DNA of 64,000 bases from Dysgonomonas mossii. Its GTDB lineage: Bacteria > Bacteroidota > Bacteroidia > Bacteroidales > Dysgonomonadaceae. Under the pieces are notes generated by a model. It had not been told where the DNA came from and did no database searches. It saw only the letters and a program-made list of their open reading frames with translations. The DNA lies in contig NZ_SPPK01000001.1 in assembly GCF_004569505.1 (NCBI RefSeq), positions 496,001-560,000 on the forward strand, written 5' to 3'. Positions 53,429 to 61,907 of the stretch are shown piece after piece. The translations under genes were made by a program, and so were the position numbers. The stretch's first letter is position 1. The number at the start of each line of letters is the position of its first letter.

Positions 53429-55726
53429 ATGACTGTAAGACAATTATTATTGGTCTTCTTGGCCTTCTTTGCTATCTCGGGCAATATATTGGCACAAGGG
53501 AAAGATCCAAAGATGGATAAGTTTATCAATGATTTAATGAGTAAGATGACGCTGGAAGAGAAAATCGGACAGCTTAATCTGCCTAGTTCCGGAGATATAA
53601 CTACCGGACAGGCTAAAAGCAGTAATATAGCTGAAAAAATTAAGAAAGGACAAGTTGGAGGGTTATTCAATATAAAAGGTGTTGAAAAAATAAAAGAAGT
53701 TCAACGCATTGCAGTAGAACAGAGTCGTCTGAAAATTCCTTTAATATTTGGAATGGACGTAATTCATGGATACGAAACTGTATTTCCAATTCCTTTAGGA
53801 ATGGCTGCTACATGGGATATGGCTGCTGTAGAGCAATCTGCTCGTATCGCTGCAATAGAAGCAAGTGCCGATGGTATTTGCTGGACATTCAGCCCAATGG
53901 TTGATATTTCGAGAGATCCTCGCTGGGGACGTTTCTCGGAAGGAAATGGAGAAGATCCTTTTCTTGGAGGACAAATCGCAAAAGCGATGGTTCGCGGATA
54001 TCAGGGAGTAGGAGAGAACATGTATAAGTCTAACTCCAATATTATGGCTTGTGTTAAACACTATGCGCTGTATGGTGCAGGTGAAGCAGGTCGCGACTAT
54101 AATACGGTAGATATGAGTCGTATACGTATGTTTAATGAATATATGTACCCTTATCAGGCTGCCGTAGAGGCAGGTGTGGGGAGCGTAATGGCTTCGTTTA
54201 ATGAAGTGGACGGAGTTCCGGCTACAGCTAACAAATGGTTGATGACAGATGTGTTACGCAAGCAATGGGGCTTTAACGGGTTTGTAGTTACAGACTATAC
54301 CGGAATAAGTGAAATGATAGATCACGGAATTGGTGATTTGCAAACCGTTTCGGCTCGTGCCTTAAAGGCCGGAATCGATATGGATATGGTAAGTGAAGGC
54401 TTGGCTACAGTTGGTAAGTCTCTTAAAGAAGGAAAAGTTACGCAAGCCGAAATAGATCAGGCTTGTCGCCGTGTGTTGGAAGCTAAATATAAATTGGGAT
54501 TATTTGCAGATCCATATAAATATTGCGATGTAAATCGTGCAAAAAAAGAAATATACACAGCTGAAAATCGTGCTGTTGCTCGTAAGATAGCTTCAGAAAG
54601 TTTTGTTTTGCTTAAAAATGCAAATAATACATTGCCTTTGAAAAAAGGTGGAACTATAGCAGTGGTTGGTCCTCTGGCAAACACACGCTCTAATATGCCC
54701 GGAACATGGAGTGTTGCTGTAGACCTGACTAAACCCGCAACTGTAGTTGAAGGTATCCAGGAGGTAGCCGGAAGCAATGCTAAGGTTGTGTATGCAAAGG
54801 GTAGCCATCTGATAAATGATGCAAAATATGAACAAAATGCAACTATGTTTGGTCGTACATTACATAGAGATCAGGAAACTCGCAGTAATGAAGAAATGCT
54901 ACAAGAAGCATTGCAAATATCAAAGGATGCAGATGTGATCGTTGCAGCATTGGGTGAATCGTCTGAGATGAGTGGAGAATCTAGTTCTCGTACCGAAATT
55001 GGTATACCTGATGTACAGAAAGAATTGTTAAGAGAATTATTGAAAACTGGAAAACCAGTTGTCTTGGTATTGTTTACAGGTCGTCCATTGACTTTGACTT
55101 GGGAAAATGAAAACGTACCTGCCATTCTTAATGTTTGGTTTGGTGGTTCAGAGGCTGCACACGCTATTGGAGATGTTTTGTTTGGAGACGTTAATCCAAG
55201 CGGAAAACTTGTAGCTACTTTCCCACAGAATGTAGGGCAGATTCCGTTATTCTACAATCATAAAAATACAGGTCGTCCATTGCACGAAGGACGGTGGTTT
55301 GAGAAATTCCGCAGCAACTATTTAGATGTAAGTAACGATCCGCTATATCCGTTTGGATACGGATTAAGCTATACAACATTTAGTTATAGCCACATTAAAT
55401 TGAGTTCTACAACACTTGATGCAAAAGGAGAATTAACCGCTTCAGTTACTGTTACAAATACAGGAAAATATGATGGAGCTGAGGTTGTTCAACTTTATAT
55501 TCGTGACTTGGTCGGTAGTGTGACACGTCCGGTTAAAGAATTGAAGGGCTTTGAAAAAACATTTATAAAAGCAGGGGAAAGTAAAAATGTTAGTTTTAAG
55601 ATAACTCCTGAGTTATTGAAATTCTACAATTATAACCTCGAATATGTATTTGAAAAAGGTGATTTTGATGTGATGATAGGAGGTAATAGTAGTGATGTTA
55701 AATCTGCGAGATTTACATTGAATTAA
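53429..55726 (+). CDS. GH3 beta-glucosidase (periplasmic, sophoro-oligosaccharide type)
   Basis: 765 residues: signal peptide (AFFAISGNILAQ), GH3 N-terminal barrel (about 30-370), alpha/beta sandwich (about 395-620) and FnIII-like tail (about 675-755). The nucleophile Asp is about 289 in NGFVVTDYTGISEM; KH(Y) motif in CVKHYALYGAGEAGRDYNTV; the second-domain acidic motif is SEMSGESSSRTEI. Releases glucose from oligosaccharides. Together with the following GH144 it matches the pair BT_3567/BT_3566 of B. thetaiotaomicron, where the GH3 prefers beta-1,2 links; that specificity is inferred here. Confidence 0.88.
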   Translation: MTVRQLLLVFLAFFAISGNILAQGKDPKMDKFINDLMSKMTLEEKIGQLNLPSSGDITTGQAKSSNIAEKIKKGQVGGLFNIKGVEKIKEVQRIAVEQSRLKIPLIFGMDVIHGYETVFPIPLGMAATWDMAAVEQSARIAAIEASADGICWTFSPMVDISRDPRWGRFSEGNGEDPFLGGQIAKAMVRGYQGVGENMYKSNSNIMACVKHYALYGAGEAGRDYNTVDMSRIRMFNEYMYPYQAAVEAGVGSVMASFNEVDGVPATANKWLMTDVLRKQWGFNGFVVTDYTGISEMIDHGIGDLQTVSARALKAGIDMDMVSEGLATVGKSLKEGKVTQAEIDQACRRVLEAKYKLGLFADPYKYCDVNRAKKEIYTAENRAVARKIASESFVLLKNANNTLPLKKGGTIAVVGPLANTRSNMPGTWSVAVDLTKPATVVEGIQEVAGSNAKVVYAKGSHLINDAKYEQNATMFGRTLHRDQETRSNEEMLQEALQISKDADVIVAALGESSEMSGESSSRTEIGIPDVQKELLRELLKTGKPVVLVLFTGRPLTLTWENENVPAILNVWFGGSEAAHAIGDVLFGDVNPSGKLVATFPQNVGQIPLFYNHKNTGRPLHEGRWFEKFRSNYLDVSNDPLYPFGYGLSYTTFSYSHIKLSSTTLDAKGELTASVTVTNTGKYDGAEVVQLYIRDLVGSVTRPVKELKGFEKTFIKAGESKNVSFKITPELLKFYNYNLEYVFEKGDFDVMIGGNSSDVKSARFTLN

Positions 55727-55741
55727 ATGCTCTGAGTCTTG

Positions 55742-55775
55742 AAAAAGAGACTATGTAATCTTAGTCTCTTTTTCT
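55742..55775 (+). terminator. terminator-like hairpin between GH3 and GH144
   Basis: A 12-bp stem AAAAAGAGACTA/TAGTCTCTTTTT (55742-55753, 55762-55773) ends in a natural T run, 25 bases before the GH144 start. It probably attenuates read-through inside the PUL. Confidence 0.7.
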
Positions 55776-55798
55776 TGTTTATTATTAAAACAGATAAT

Positions 55799-57160
55799 AT
55801 GAAAAAAATATATATACCATTCATTTCTATAATGCTTGTCCTAGTGGCTATTAGTTGTAAGGATAAATCCAATAAAGATACTGATGATAGCTCCACAGAG
55901 CCAATTGCTATTACAGATGAAGCTCTATTGGATAGTGTTCAGCGCAGGACATTTAATTATTTTTGGGATGGAGCCGAACCTACGAGTGGAATGGCTCGCG
56001 AACGCTTTCATGTAGATGGAGTATATCCTCAAAATGATAAAAATGTAGTGACTTCCGGAGGTAGTGGCTTTGGAATAATGGCTATTGTTGCCGGAATAGA
56101 CAGAGGGTATATAACTCGTGAACAAGGTTTAGAACGGTTTACAAAGATTGTAAACTTCCTCGAAAATGCAGATTCTTTTCATGGTGTATTTCCACATTGG
56201 TGGAATGGTGAGACAGGTGAAGTAAAAGGATTTAGTGATAAGGATAATGGAGGAGACTTAGTTGAGACTTCATTCCTTTTACAAGGTTTGTTGACCCTTC
56301 ATCAGTATTATATAAATGGGTCTGATGCAGAAAAAGCTTTAGCTGTCCGTATTGACAACCTTTGGAAAAATGTCGACTGGAACTGGCATCGTAACGGTCA
56401 AAATGTATTGTATTGGCATTGGAGCCCTAACCATTCATGGGAAATGAATTTTCCTATCCGCGGATATAATGAATGTCTCATTACTTATGTTCTGGCTGCA
56501 TGTTCTCCTACTCATGGTACTCCGGCTGAGGTCTATCATGAAGGTTGGGCAGAAAATGGAAAGATTATTGCCCCTCATCAATTGGAAGGATATAACCTAA
56601 ATATGCGTTATCAAAGCAATAGCGGAGCAGGCCCTTTATTCTGGGCTCATTATTCATTCTTAGGATTAAATCCTACCGGGCTAAAAGATAAGTATGCTGA
56701 TTATTATCAGGAAATGAAAAATTATACACTGATAAATAGAGCGTATTGCTTGCGTAACCCAAAAGGATTTAAAGGTTATGGAGAAGATTCCTGGGGCTTG
56801 ACAGCTAGTTATTCTGTAAAAGGATATAGTGCTCACGAGCCAACAGAAGAAGGAGACCTCGGTGTAATAACTCCTACGGCAGCCTTATCTTCTATTGTAT
56901 ATACTCCCGAAGAATCAATGAAAGTAATGCGCAAGCTATATAGCATGGGCGATAAGGTTTGGGGGCAATATGGTTTTTATGACGCATTTAGTGAAACAGA
57001 TAACTGGTATCCACAGCGTTATTTAGCAATAGACCAAGGTACAATAGCCGTGATGATCGAGAACTATCGTTCGCAGTTGCTTTGGAATTTATTTATGAGT
57101 CACCCTGATGTTCAAAAGGGGCTTAAGAAACTAGGTTTTGAATCTCCTTCATTGAATTAA
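55799..57160 (+). CDS. GH144 endo-beta-1,2-glucanase (lipoprotein)
   Basis: 453 residues from ATG 55799, which opens a lipoprotein signal (VAISC). The frame continues upstream only through a TTG codon inside the terminator hairpin. The all-helical (alpha/alpha)6 fold family is recognisable from RRTFNYFWDGAEPTSGMARER, SGGSGFGIMAIVAGIDRGYI, FPHWWNGETGEV, GGDLVETSFLLQGLL and WNWHRNGQNVLYWHWSP. These are also called glucoamylase-like (DUF4975-type in older annotation). GH144 enzymes cut beta-1,2-glucan to sophoro-oligosaccharides. Anchored at the cell surface or periplasmic face, ahead of the SusCD importer and GH3. Confidence 0.82.
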   Translation: MKKIYIPFISIMLVLVAISCKDKSNKDTDDSSTEPIAITDEALLDSVQRRTFNYFWDGAEPTSGMARERFHVDGVYPQNDKNVVTSGGSGFGIMAIVAGIDRGYITREQGLERFTKIVNFLENADSFHGVFPHWWNGETGEVKGFSDKDNGGDLVETSFLLQGLLTLHQYYINGSDAEKALAVRIDNLWKNVDWNWHRNGQNVLYWHWSPNHSWEMNFPIRGYNECLITYVLAACSPTHGTPAEVYHEGWAENGKIIAPHQLEGYNLNMRYQSNSGAGPLFWAHYSFLGLNPTGLKDKYADYYQEMKNYTLINRAYCLRNPKGFKGYGEDSWGLTASYSVKGYSAHEPTEEGDLGVITPTAALSSIVYTPEESMKVMRKLYSMGDKVWGQYGFYDAFSETDNWYPQRYLAIDQGTIAVMIENYRSQLLWNLFMSHPDVQKGLKKLGFESPSLN

Positions 57161-57255
57161 AGAATAATAGAATCAAAAGGAAATAGCATCATAACTCACA
57201 TGAAGTAAGATGTATTATCGTTATCTTTAATGTCAGTTATTTTAAAATTAAGGTT

Positions 57256-58020
57256 ATGAAAAAAGGCGTTTTATATTTCATTTTTCTAATTTGTTCTTTA
57301 TTTAGTTTCGCTCAGTTCAAGAATGCTTCATTCATGTTTGACGGGCATACATTGCCATATCAGATAATGTATCCTGAAAACTACGATGAGTCGAAGCAAT
57401 ATCCATTGGTCGTATTTCTTCATGGAGCAGGAGAGCGAGGTAATGATAATCAGAAGCAATTGACTCATGGTAAGCAGTTCCTTATTGATAATTTTCAGTC
57501 TGCTTATCCAGCTATCGTCATAGCACCTCAATGTCCAGCCGATAGTTATTGGGCCAATGTCGTTCGTCACCAGATTGATGATAAAATGACATTGAAATTC
57601 GGTCTTTCAGAGGGAATTACAGAGCCAATGAGTACACTGATTGCTTTGGTGCAAAATTGGCTGACCTCAGGGAAAGTAGACTCCAATCAAGTATATGTAG
57701 GAGGTTTGTCAATGGGGGGTATGGGTACATTGGAATTGTTGTGGCGATTGCCTGATACCTTCTCCGCGGCGTTCCCGATTTGTGGAGGTGCAGATTTGAG
57801 TAAGCTGCCTTTGTATGCCCACAATACAGCTGTTTGGGCTTTTCATGGGAGTGCCGACTCTGTCGTTCCTGTAGAAAATTCGAGAAATATATATAAGCGT
57901 CTCAAAGAATTGGGGTGTGATGCGGAATATGCCGAATATGAGGGAGTTAATCATAATAGCTGGGACAATGCCTTTAAAGAAGAAGGACTTGCCTCATGGC
58001 TGTTTAAACATAAAAAATAA
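57256..58020 (+). CDS. secreted alpha/beta-hydrolase esterase (phospholipase/carboxylesterase type)
   Basis: 254 residues with signal peptide (FIFLICSLFSFAQ), oxyanion region VVFLHGAGERG, nucleophile elbow GLSMGGMG (Ser about 154), acid GSADSVVP and His in GVNHNSWD. It resembles the small dienelactone-hydrolase or CE1-like esterases that accompany PULs and remove acyl groups from glycans. It follows GH144 after 95 bases and ends PUL 2. In beta-1,2-glucan the natural ester could be succinyl or acetyl, which is speculation. Confidence 0.8.
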   Translation: MKKGVLYFIFLICSLFSFAQFKNASFMFDGHTLPYQIMYPENYDESKQYPLVVFLHGAGERGNDNQKQLTHGKQFLIDNFQSAYPAIVIAPQCPADSYWANVVRHQIDDKMTLKFGLSEGITEPMSTLIALVQNWLTSGKVDSNQVYVGGLSMGGMGTLELLWRLPDTFSAAFPICGGADLSKLPLYAHNTAVWAFHGSADSVVPVENSRNIYKRLKELGCDAEYAEYEGVNHNSWDNAFKEEGLASWLFKHKK

Positions 58021-58085
58021 AAGCTGAATTCAAGGTTTGTTTGGTGTTAGGCTAACTATGGTTGGTAATTGGTGTTATAAGGAGT

Positions 58086-58127
58086 AGAGACTGCATTAGT
58101 ATTGTATGACTTTTGCAGTCTCTTTTT
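58086..58127 (+). terminator. terminator at the end of PUL 2
   Basis: A 10-bp stem AGAGACTGCA/TGCAGTCTCT (58086-58095, 58114-58123) followed by TTTT, between the converging esterase and tyrA genes. Confidence 0.75.
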
Positions 58128-58132
58128 ATATT

Positions 58133-58912
58133 TTATTTGTCAGCTATATTCGCTCTTACTTTTGTGAGGAAACTTAGCATCGCTGCACTGTCTTTTTTCT
58201 CGATTATTTCTAAAAGATGCTTTAATTCACCTCGTATACTCTCCACCTGAGCGGGAGTATAAGGGTTGAAGAGAATCTCGGTCAACAAATAATCATCTTC
58301 CGACAGAAGCCCTTTTGCAATATTCATGTGACGCTTGAAGGTTGTTCCCGGAGCATCTTGATGCTTCATTACCGAAGCAAATACAAGTGTAGACGCAAAC
58401 GGAATAGAAAGAGAATATGCAATCGTTTCGTCATGCTCTTCGAATGTATACTCGAAAACGTTCAACTTAAGACTGTTATACAAGTCTTTGAAAAATATTT
58501 TTCCCCAATGGTTCGATTCCGAAATTACAATTGCACTCTGTGTACTAAGATCTGTTAGGTTGGCAAATGTAGGGCCAAACATAGGATGGGTAGATGCAAA
58601 CGGTCTGCCTGTTTTTTTATAAAACTCTTTTAGTCCCGTCTTTACAGATGCAATATCCGACAATATACAATCTTCATCCAGATATGGCAGTACCATTTCA
58701 AATGCCTGAATCGTATATTTCACTGTTGCTGCATTAATAACAATTTCAGGTTTGAAGTCCCTTATCTCTTCCGGATTGCTCATTCTGACTACATTATAAA
58801 CAAATCGTAGACGTTTGGGATCAATGTCAAATATAGCAACTTCGTGATCGAAACTTAATACATCAGTAAAGAAGGAGCCCATTTTTCCGGCTCCTAATAT
58901 TAATATCTTCAT
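58133..58912 (-). CDS. tyrA: prephenate dehydrogenase
   Basis: Oxidises prephenate to 4-hydroxyphenylpyruvate for tyrosine. 259 residues with the NAD motif ILGAGKMGSFFTDVL, the DIASVK motif and the catalytic His in STHPMFGP. No ACT domain and no chorismate mutase part; mutase activity comes from the fusion protein encoded 6 bases upstream. Last gene of the attenuated Phe/Tyr operon. Confidence 0.9.
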   Translation of the reverse strand: MKILILGAGKMGSFFTDVLSFDHEVAIFDIDPKRLRFVYNVVRMSNPEEIRDFKPEIVINAATVKYTIQAFEMVLPYLDEDCILSDIASVKTGLKEFYKKTGRPFASTHPMFGPTFANLTDLSTQSAIVISESNHWGKIFFKDLYNSLKLNVFEYTFEEHDETIAYSLSIPFASTLVFASVMKHQDAPGTTFKRHMNIAKGLLSEDDYLLTEILFNPYTPAQVESIRGELKHLLEIIEKKDSAAMLSFLTKVRANIADK

Positions 58913-58918
58913 ATACGG

Positions 58919-59980
58919 TTACTTGTTTAATATCTCAACCTGTTGTCTTACAGATTCTTCGTGTATTGCTTCCAGAACCACACGCATAAAGTCAGGATTC
59001 ATACTCATAGATGTAGCCTGAGCAATTCGTTTCTGTAGAATTTCGTCATAACGGTCTGTTTGAACAACAGTTAGGTTGTGCTCTTTCTTGAATGTACCTA
59101 TTTCGCATGATATGCGCATACGTTTTGCAAGTAATTCCAGCAACTGATCATCTAGTTCGTCTATTTGTCTGCGAAGGTCAGAAAGGTCTTCTGTCGATTG
59201 CTTACCATCACGAATAATAAGTGCTGTCAGTATTTCTTTTAGTCTCACCGGTGTTACCTGTTGAGAAGCATCACTCCAAGCATTTTCAGGGTCGCAATGA
59301 GTTTCTATAATCAATCCGTCATAGTTTAAGTCCATTGCTTGCTGGCATAGCGGCTGTATAAGGTCACGTTTTCCTCCGATATGACTTGGGTCACAAATAA
59401 CAGGCAGATCAGGAAAACGACGTTTCAGTTCGATCGGTATATGCCATTGAGGCAGGTTTCTGTATATTTTCTTGTCGTATGAACTAAATCCACGGTGTAT
59501 TGCTCCTATCTTGGTCAGACCTACATTGCTGAGGCGTTCAAGAGCACCGATCCATAACTCTAAATCGGGATTAACAGGGTTCTTTACCAATACCGGGATA
59601 TCAACACCCTGTAGTGCTTCTGCTATTTCCTGAACTGCGAATGGATTTGCTGTTGTACGGGCACCGATCCATAACATGTCGATACCATATTTAAGAGCTT
59701 CATAAACGTGTTTCTGTGTTGCAACCTCAGTAGAAACGTACATTCCAGTTTCTTGTTTCACTTTTTTGAGCCATGCAAGTCCTTCGCTGCCAACTCCTTC
59801 AAATCCACCCGGTTTAGTGCGGGGTTTCCATATTCCGGCACGAAGGATTTTTATACCGTCTGCTGCTAGTTGCTTTGCAGTATTCATTACTTGTTCTTCG
59901 GTCTCGGCACTGCATGGACCGGCTATTACAAGAGGACGTTTCGGGTCAACTCCCGGAAGTAAAATTGAGTCTAGTTTCAT
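58919..59980 (-). CDS. bifunctional DAHP synthase / chorismate mutase
   Basis: Catalyses the first shikimate step and the branch-point step to prephenate. The 353-residue chain has a type I-beta DAHP synthase domain (about 1-255; PLVIAGPCSAET, RAGIWKPRTKPGGFEG, GAIHRGFSSYDKK, CDPSHIGGKRD). An AroQ-type all-helical chorismate mutase follows (about 262-353; RRQIDELDDQLLELLAKRMRIS). Placing both activities with PheA and TyrA means the whole Phe/Tyr branch is controlled by one leader. The C-terminal mutase often serves as feedback sensor for the synthase. Confidence 0.92.
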   Translation of the reverse strand: MKLDSILLPGVDPKRPLVIAGPCSAETEEQVMNTAKQLAADGIKILRAGIWKPRTKPGGFEGVGSEGLAWLKKVKQETGMYVSTEVATQKHVYEALKYGIDMLWIGARTTANPFAVQEIAEALQGVDIPVLVKNPVNPDLELWIGALERLSNVGLTKIGAIHRGFSSYDKKIYRNLPQWHIPIELKRRFPDLPVICDPSHIGGKRDLIQPLCQQAMDLNYDGLIIETHCDPENAWSDASQQVTPVRLKEILTALIIRDGKQSTEDLSDLRRQIDELDDQLLELLAKRMRISCEIGTFKKEHNLTVVQTDRYDEILQKRIAQATSMSMNPDFMRVVLEAIHEESVRQQVEILNK

Positions 59981-60158
59981 ATTTATTTTAATTTGTTTTT
60001 TGATTATTTTATATTTTAGCTAAAAAGTGACAAAAGTGACAAAGGTGACAACTTTTATTCTGTTTTTATCTGTTACCTTTTATTTATTGTCTATAATTTA
60101 ATACTCTATAATAGATAAATTTAAGCGATCCTGATTATCTGTTCTCCAATCTGAAACA
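59981..60158. repeat. intergenic region with GTGAC tandem repeats
   Basis: The plus strand carries three 9-base units AAAGTGAC/AAAAGTGAC/AAAGGTGAC at 60024-60049. The 14-mer GTGACAAAAGTGAC in it recurs, inverted, at 26945-26958. The rest is AT-rich. There is no promoter of the TAnnTTTG type for the genes on the minus strand, in keeping with one long operon transcript. Confidence 0.5.
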
Positions 60159-60695
60159 TTAAATATAATACTCGTCATTTTCCCAGTTATATGGATTGTT
60201 TGTTATATAATCAGATATATTCTGGTGTGATTTTTCATCTCTGATGATATGTTCATAATAATTACGCTGCCATATTCTTTGATCGTAGGGTTCCCAACCT
60301 AATTGAGTGACCCCATGGGTATATTTGACGGTCGTTATTGATTTAAAAGCTCCCAATATTTTGCCCAGAGTAGGGGCAATCCCTTGTGGTTGCCCATTCG
60401 TCTTTCGGATACCCACAAGGGGTATCCCTACATCTGTAATTTCTATTATTCCATGAAAATGATTTGGCATAATAATATAATTATGTAATTCTATATTCGA
60501 GAAACGTTTCTTTAAATTGTTCCACTCTGTATTTATCATCCTACCGGCCTCATTCAATACGATATCAGTGTTTTGTATTTTACCAAAGCGACAAATTCTA
60601 TTCTCGCAACATATCGTCACGAAATATAATCCTATCTGACTGTAATCATAATTTGCCAATCGGATACTCCTCCGTTGAGGAAGTTTAGAAGACAT
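60159..60695 (-). CDS. REP-associated tyrosine transposase (Y1/IS200-like HUH endonuclease)
   Basis: 178 residues with HUH motif MPNHFHGIIEI (about 73-83) and the catalytic Tyr in WQRNYYEHIIRDEKS (about 145). It is intact in frame and lacks a partner tnpB and flanking IS200 ends, so it fits the RAYT class, single-copy enzymes that act on REP palindromes. It starts 3 bases after the aminotransferase stop and is thus co-transcribed inside the Phe/Tyr operon. The stretch between HUH and Tyr encoding VGIPLVGI...GQPQGIAPT is formed by two REP-like hairpins. Confidence 0.85.
   Translation of the reverse strand: MSSKLPQRRSIRLANYDYSQIGLYFVTICCENRICRFGKIQNTDIVLNEAGRMINTEWNNLKKRFSNIELHNYIIMPNHFHGIIEITDVGIPLVGIRKTNGQPQGIAPTLGKILGAFKSITTVKYTHGVTQLGWEPYDQRIWQRNYYEHIIRDEKSHQNISDYITNNPYNWENDEYYI
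60370..60431. repeat. pair of inverted REP-like hairpins inside the transposase ORF
   Basis: Hairpin A on the plus strand: GTAG (60370-60373), stem GGGCAATC with GGTTGCCC (60374-60381, 60388-60395, one G-T pair), loop CCTTGT. Hairpin B on the minus strand: GTAG (60431-60428), perfect stem GGATACCC/GGGTATCC (60427-60420, 60414-60407), loop CTTGT. Both have the GTAG foot that RAYT enzymes recognise in REP elements, an 8-bp stem and the CTTGT loop, arranged with their feet outward as in BIMEs. Confidence 0.7.
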
Positions 60696-60698
60696 ATA

Positions 60699-61868
60699 TT
60701 AATTTGTTACCTTCTTTATTCTTTCCAAGGCCTCTTTCAGCATCTCTTCATTGCAGCACAAAGAGATACGTATATATCCTTCTCCTTTGTTCCCGAAAAT
60801 GAATCCCGGGGTTAAGAAAACATTCGCTTCGTATAAAATTTTGTCAGCCAATTCTTCGCTGCTTTTGTATTCTGCCGGAATCTTTCCCCAAAGAAACATT
60901 CCCGATTGTTTTTTATCAAAAGTGCAACCTAACTCTTTCATAATAGCTTCTGCATATTGACGGCGATTAGCGTATAATTTGATATTGTTTTCTTTGTGCC
61001 ATTCGTCCGAATTGTTAAGAGCGGCAATGGCTGCCAACTGTATAGGTTTTAGTATTCCACTCTCGATGTTGGTCAGAACCTTTAGCACCCATTGTATAAA
61101 TTGTGCATTTGAAGCCAATGTCCCAATTCTCCATCCGGGCATATTGTGCGATTTACTCATCGAATTGAGTTCGATACATATATCTTTCGCTCCTTCTACT
61201 TGTAGTATGCTTAACGGCTTTTCGTTAAGAATAAGACTGTAAGGATTATCATGAGCTATGATTATGCCATGTTTCTTTCCAAAAGCAACTATTTTTTCAA
61301 ATAATTCGACCGTAGCATTTGCTCCTGTAGGCATGTTAGGATAATTAATCCACATTAGCTTTACATTCGATAAGTCTAGCTTTTCCAAAGCATCGAAATC
61401 CGGTTGCCAATTGTTATTCTCATCCAAGTCGTAAGAGACAATATTTGCCCCAACAAGCTTGCTCACAGAGCTATATGTCGGATACCCCGGATTAGGTACT
61501 AATACTCCGTCTCCCGGATTGAGAAAAGCCAGAGAGATATGTAAGATCCCTTCTTTCGAGCCTATCAAAGGTTGTATCTCATTTGCAAAGTCCAGATTTA
61601 CATTATAAGTTCTTTTATACCAATCAGCAAAAGCCTTACGCAACTCGGCAATACCCACATGTGGTTGATAGCCATGTACATCTTTTTTTATTACAGATTC
61701 ACACAGGGCTTTTGTGGTTTCTTCGGAAGGAGGGAGATCCGGGCTTCCCACTCCGAGACTAATCACATTTTTTCCCATTGCGTTCATTTCGGCTACTTCT
61801 CTTAGTTTTTTCGAAAAGTAGTATTCACTTACTGTATTAAGGCGGTCTGCCGGTACTATTGTTCTCAT
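60699..61868 (-). CDS. pyridoxal phosphate aminotransferase, class I/II (probable aromatic aminotransferase)
   Basis: 389 residues. The PLP-binding Lys is in SMSKSHNMPGWRIG (about 236). Other fold type I features are PGYPTYSSVSKLVGAN, NYPNMPTGA and the C-terminal Arg in GYIRISLCC. Sequence style is close to LL-diaminopimelate and aspartate aminotransferases. Its place between prephenate dehydratase and the DAHP synthase/mutase gene argues for the final transamination of phenylpyruvate and 4-hydroxyphenylpyruvate. It begins 39 bases after pheA. Confidence 0.85.
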   Translation of the reverse strand: MRTIVPADRLNTVSEYYFSKKLREVAEMNAMGKNVISLGVGSPDLPPSEETTKALCESVIKKDVHGYQPHVGIAELRKAFADWYKRTYNVNLDFANEIQPLIGSKEGILHISLAFLNPGDGVLVPNPGYPTYSSVSKLVGANIVSYDLDENNNWQPDFDALEKLDLSNVKLMWINYPNMPTGANATVELFEKIVAFGKKHGIIIAHDNPYSLILNEKPLSILQVEGAKDICIELNSMSKSHNMPGWRIGTLASNAQFIQWVLKVLTNIESGILKPIQLAAIAALNNSDEWHKENNIKLYANRRQYAEAIMKELGCTFDKKQSGMFLWGKIPAEYKSSEELADKILYEANVFLTPGFIFGNKGEGYIRISLCCNEEMLKEALERIKKVTN

Positions 61869-61907
61869 ATTGTTATTAGCAGTTTGCTATTGTTAAATCG
61901 TGTTTTT

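Noticed and set aside
55739..55798. TTG start for the GH144 gene
   Set aside because: It lies in the terminator hairpin and would put a non-signal segment before the lipoprotein signal.
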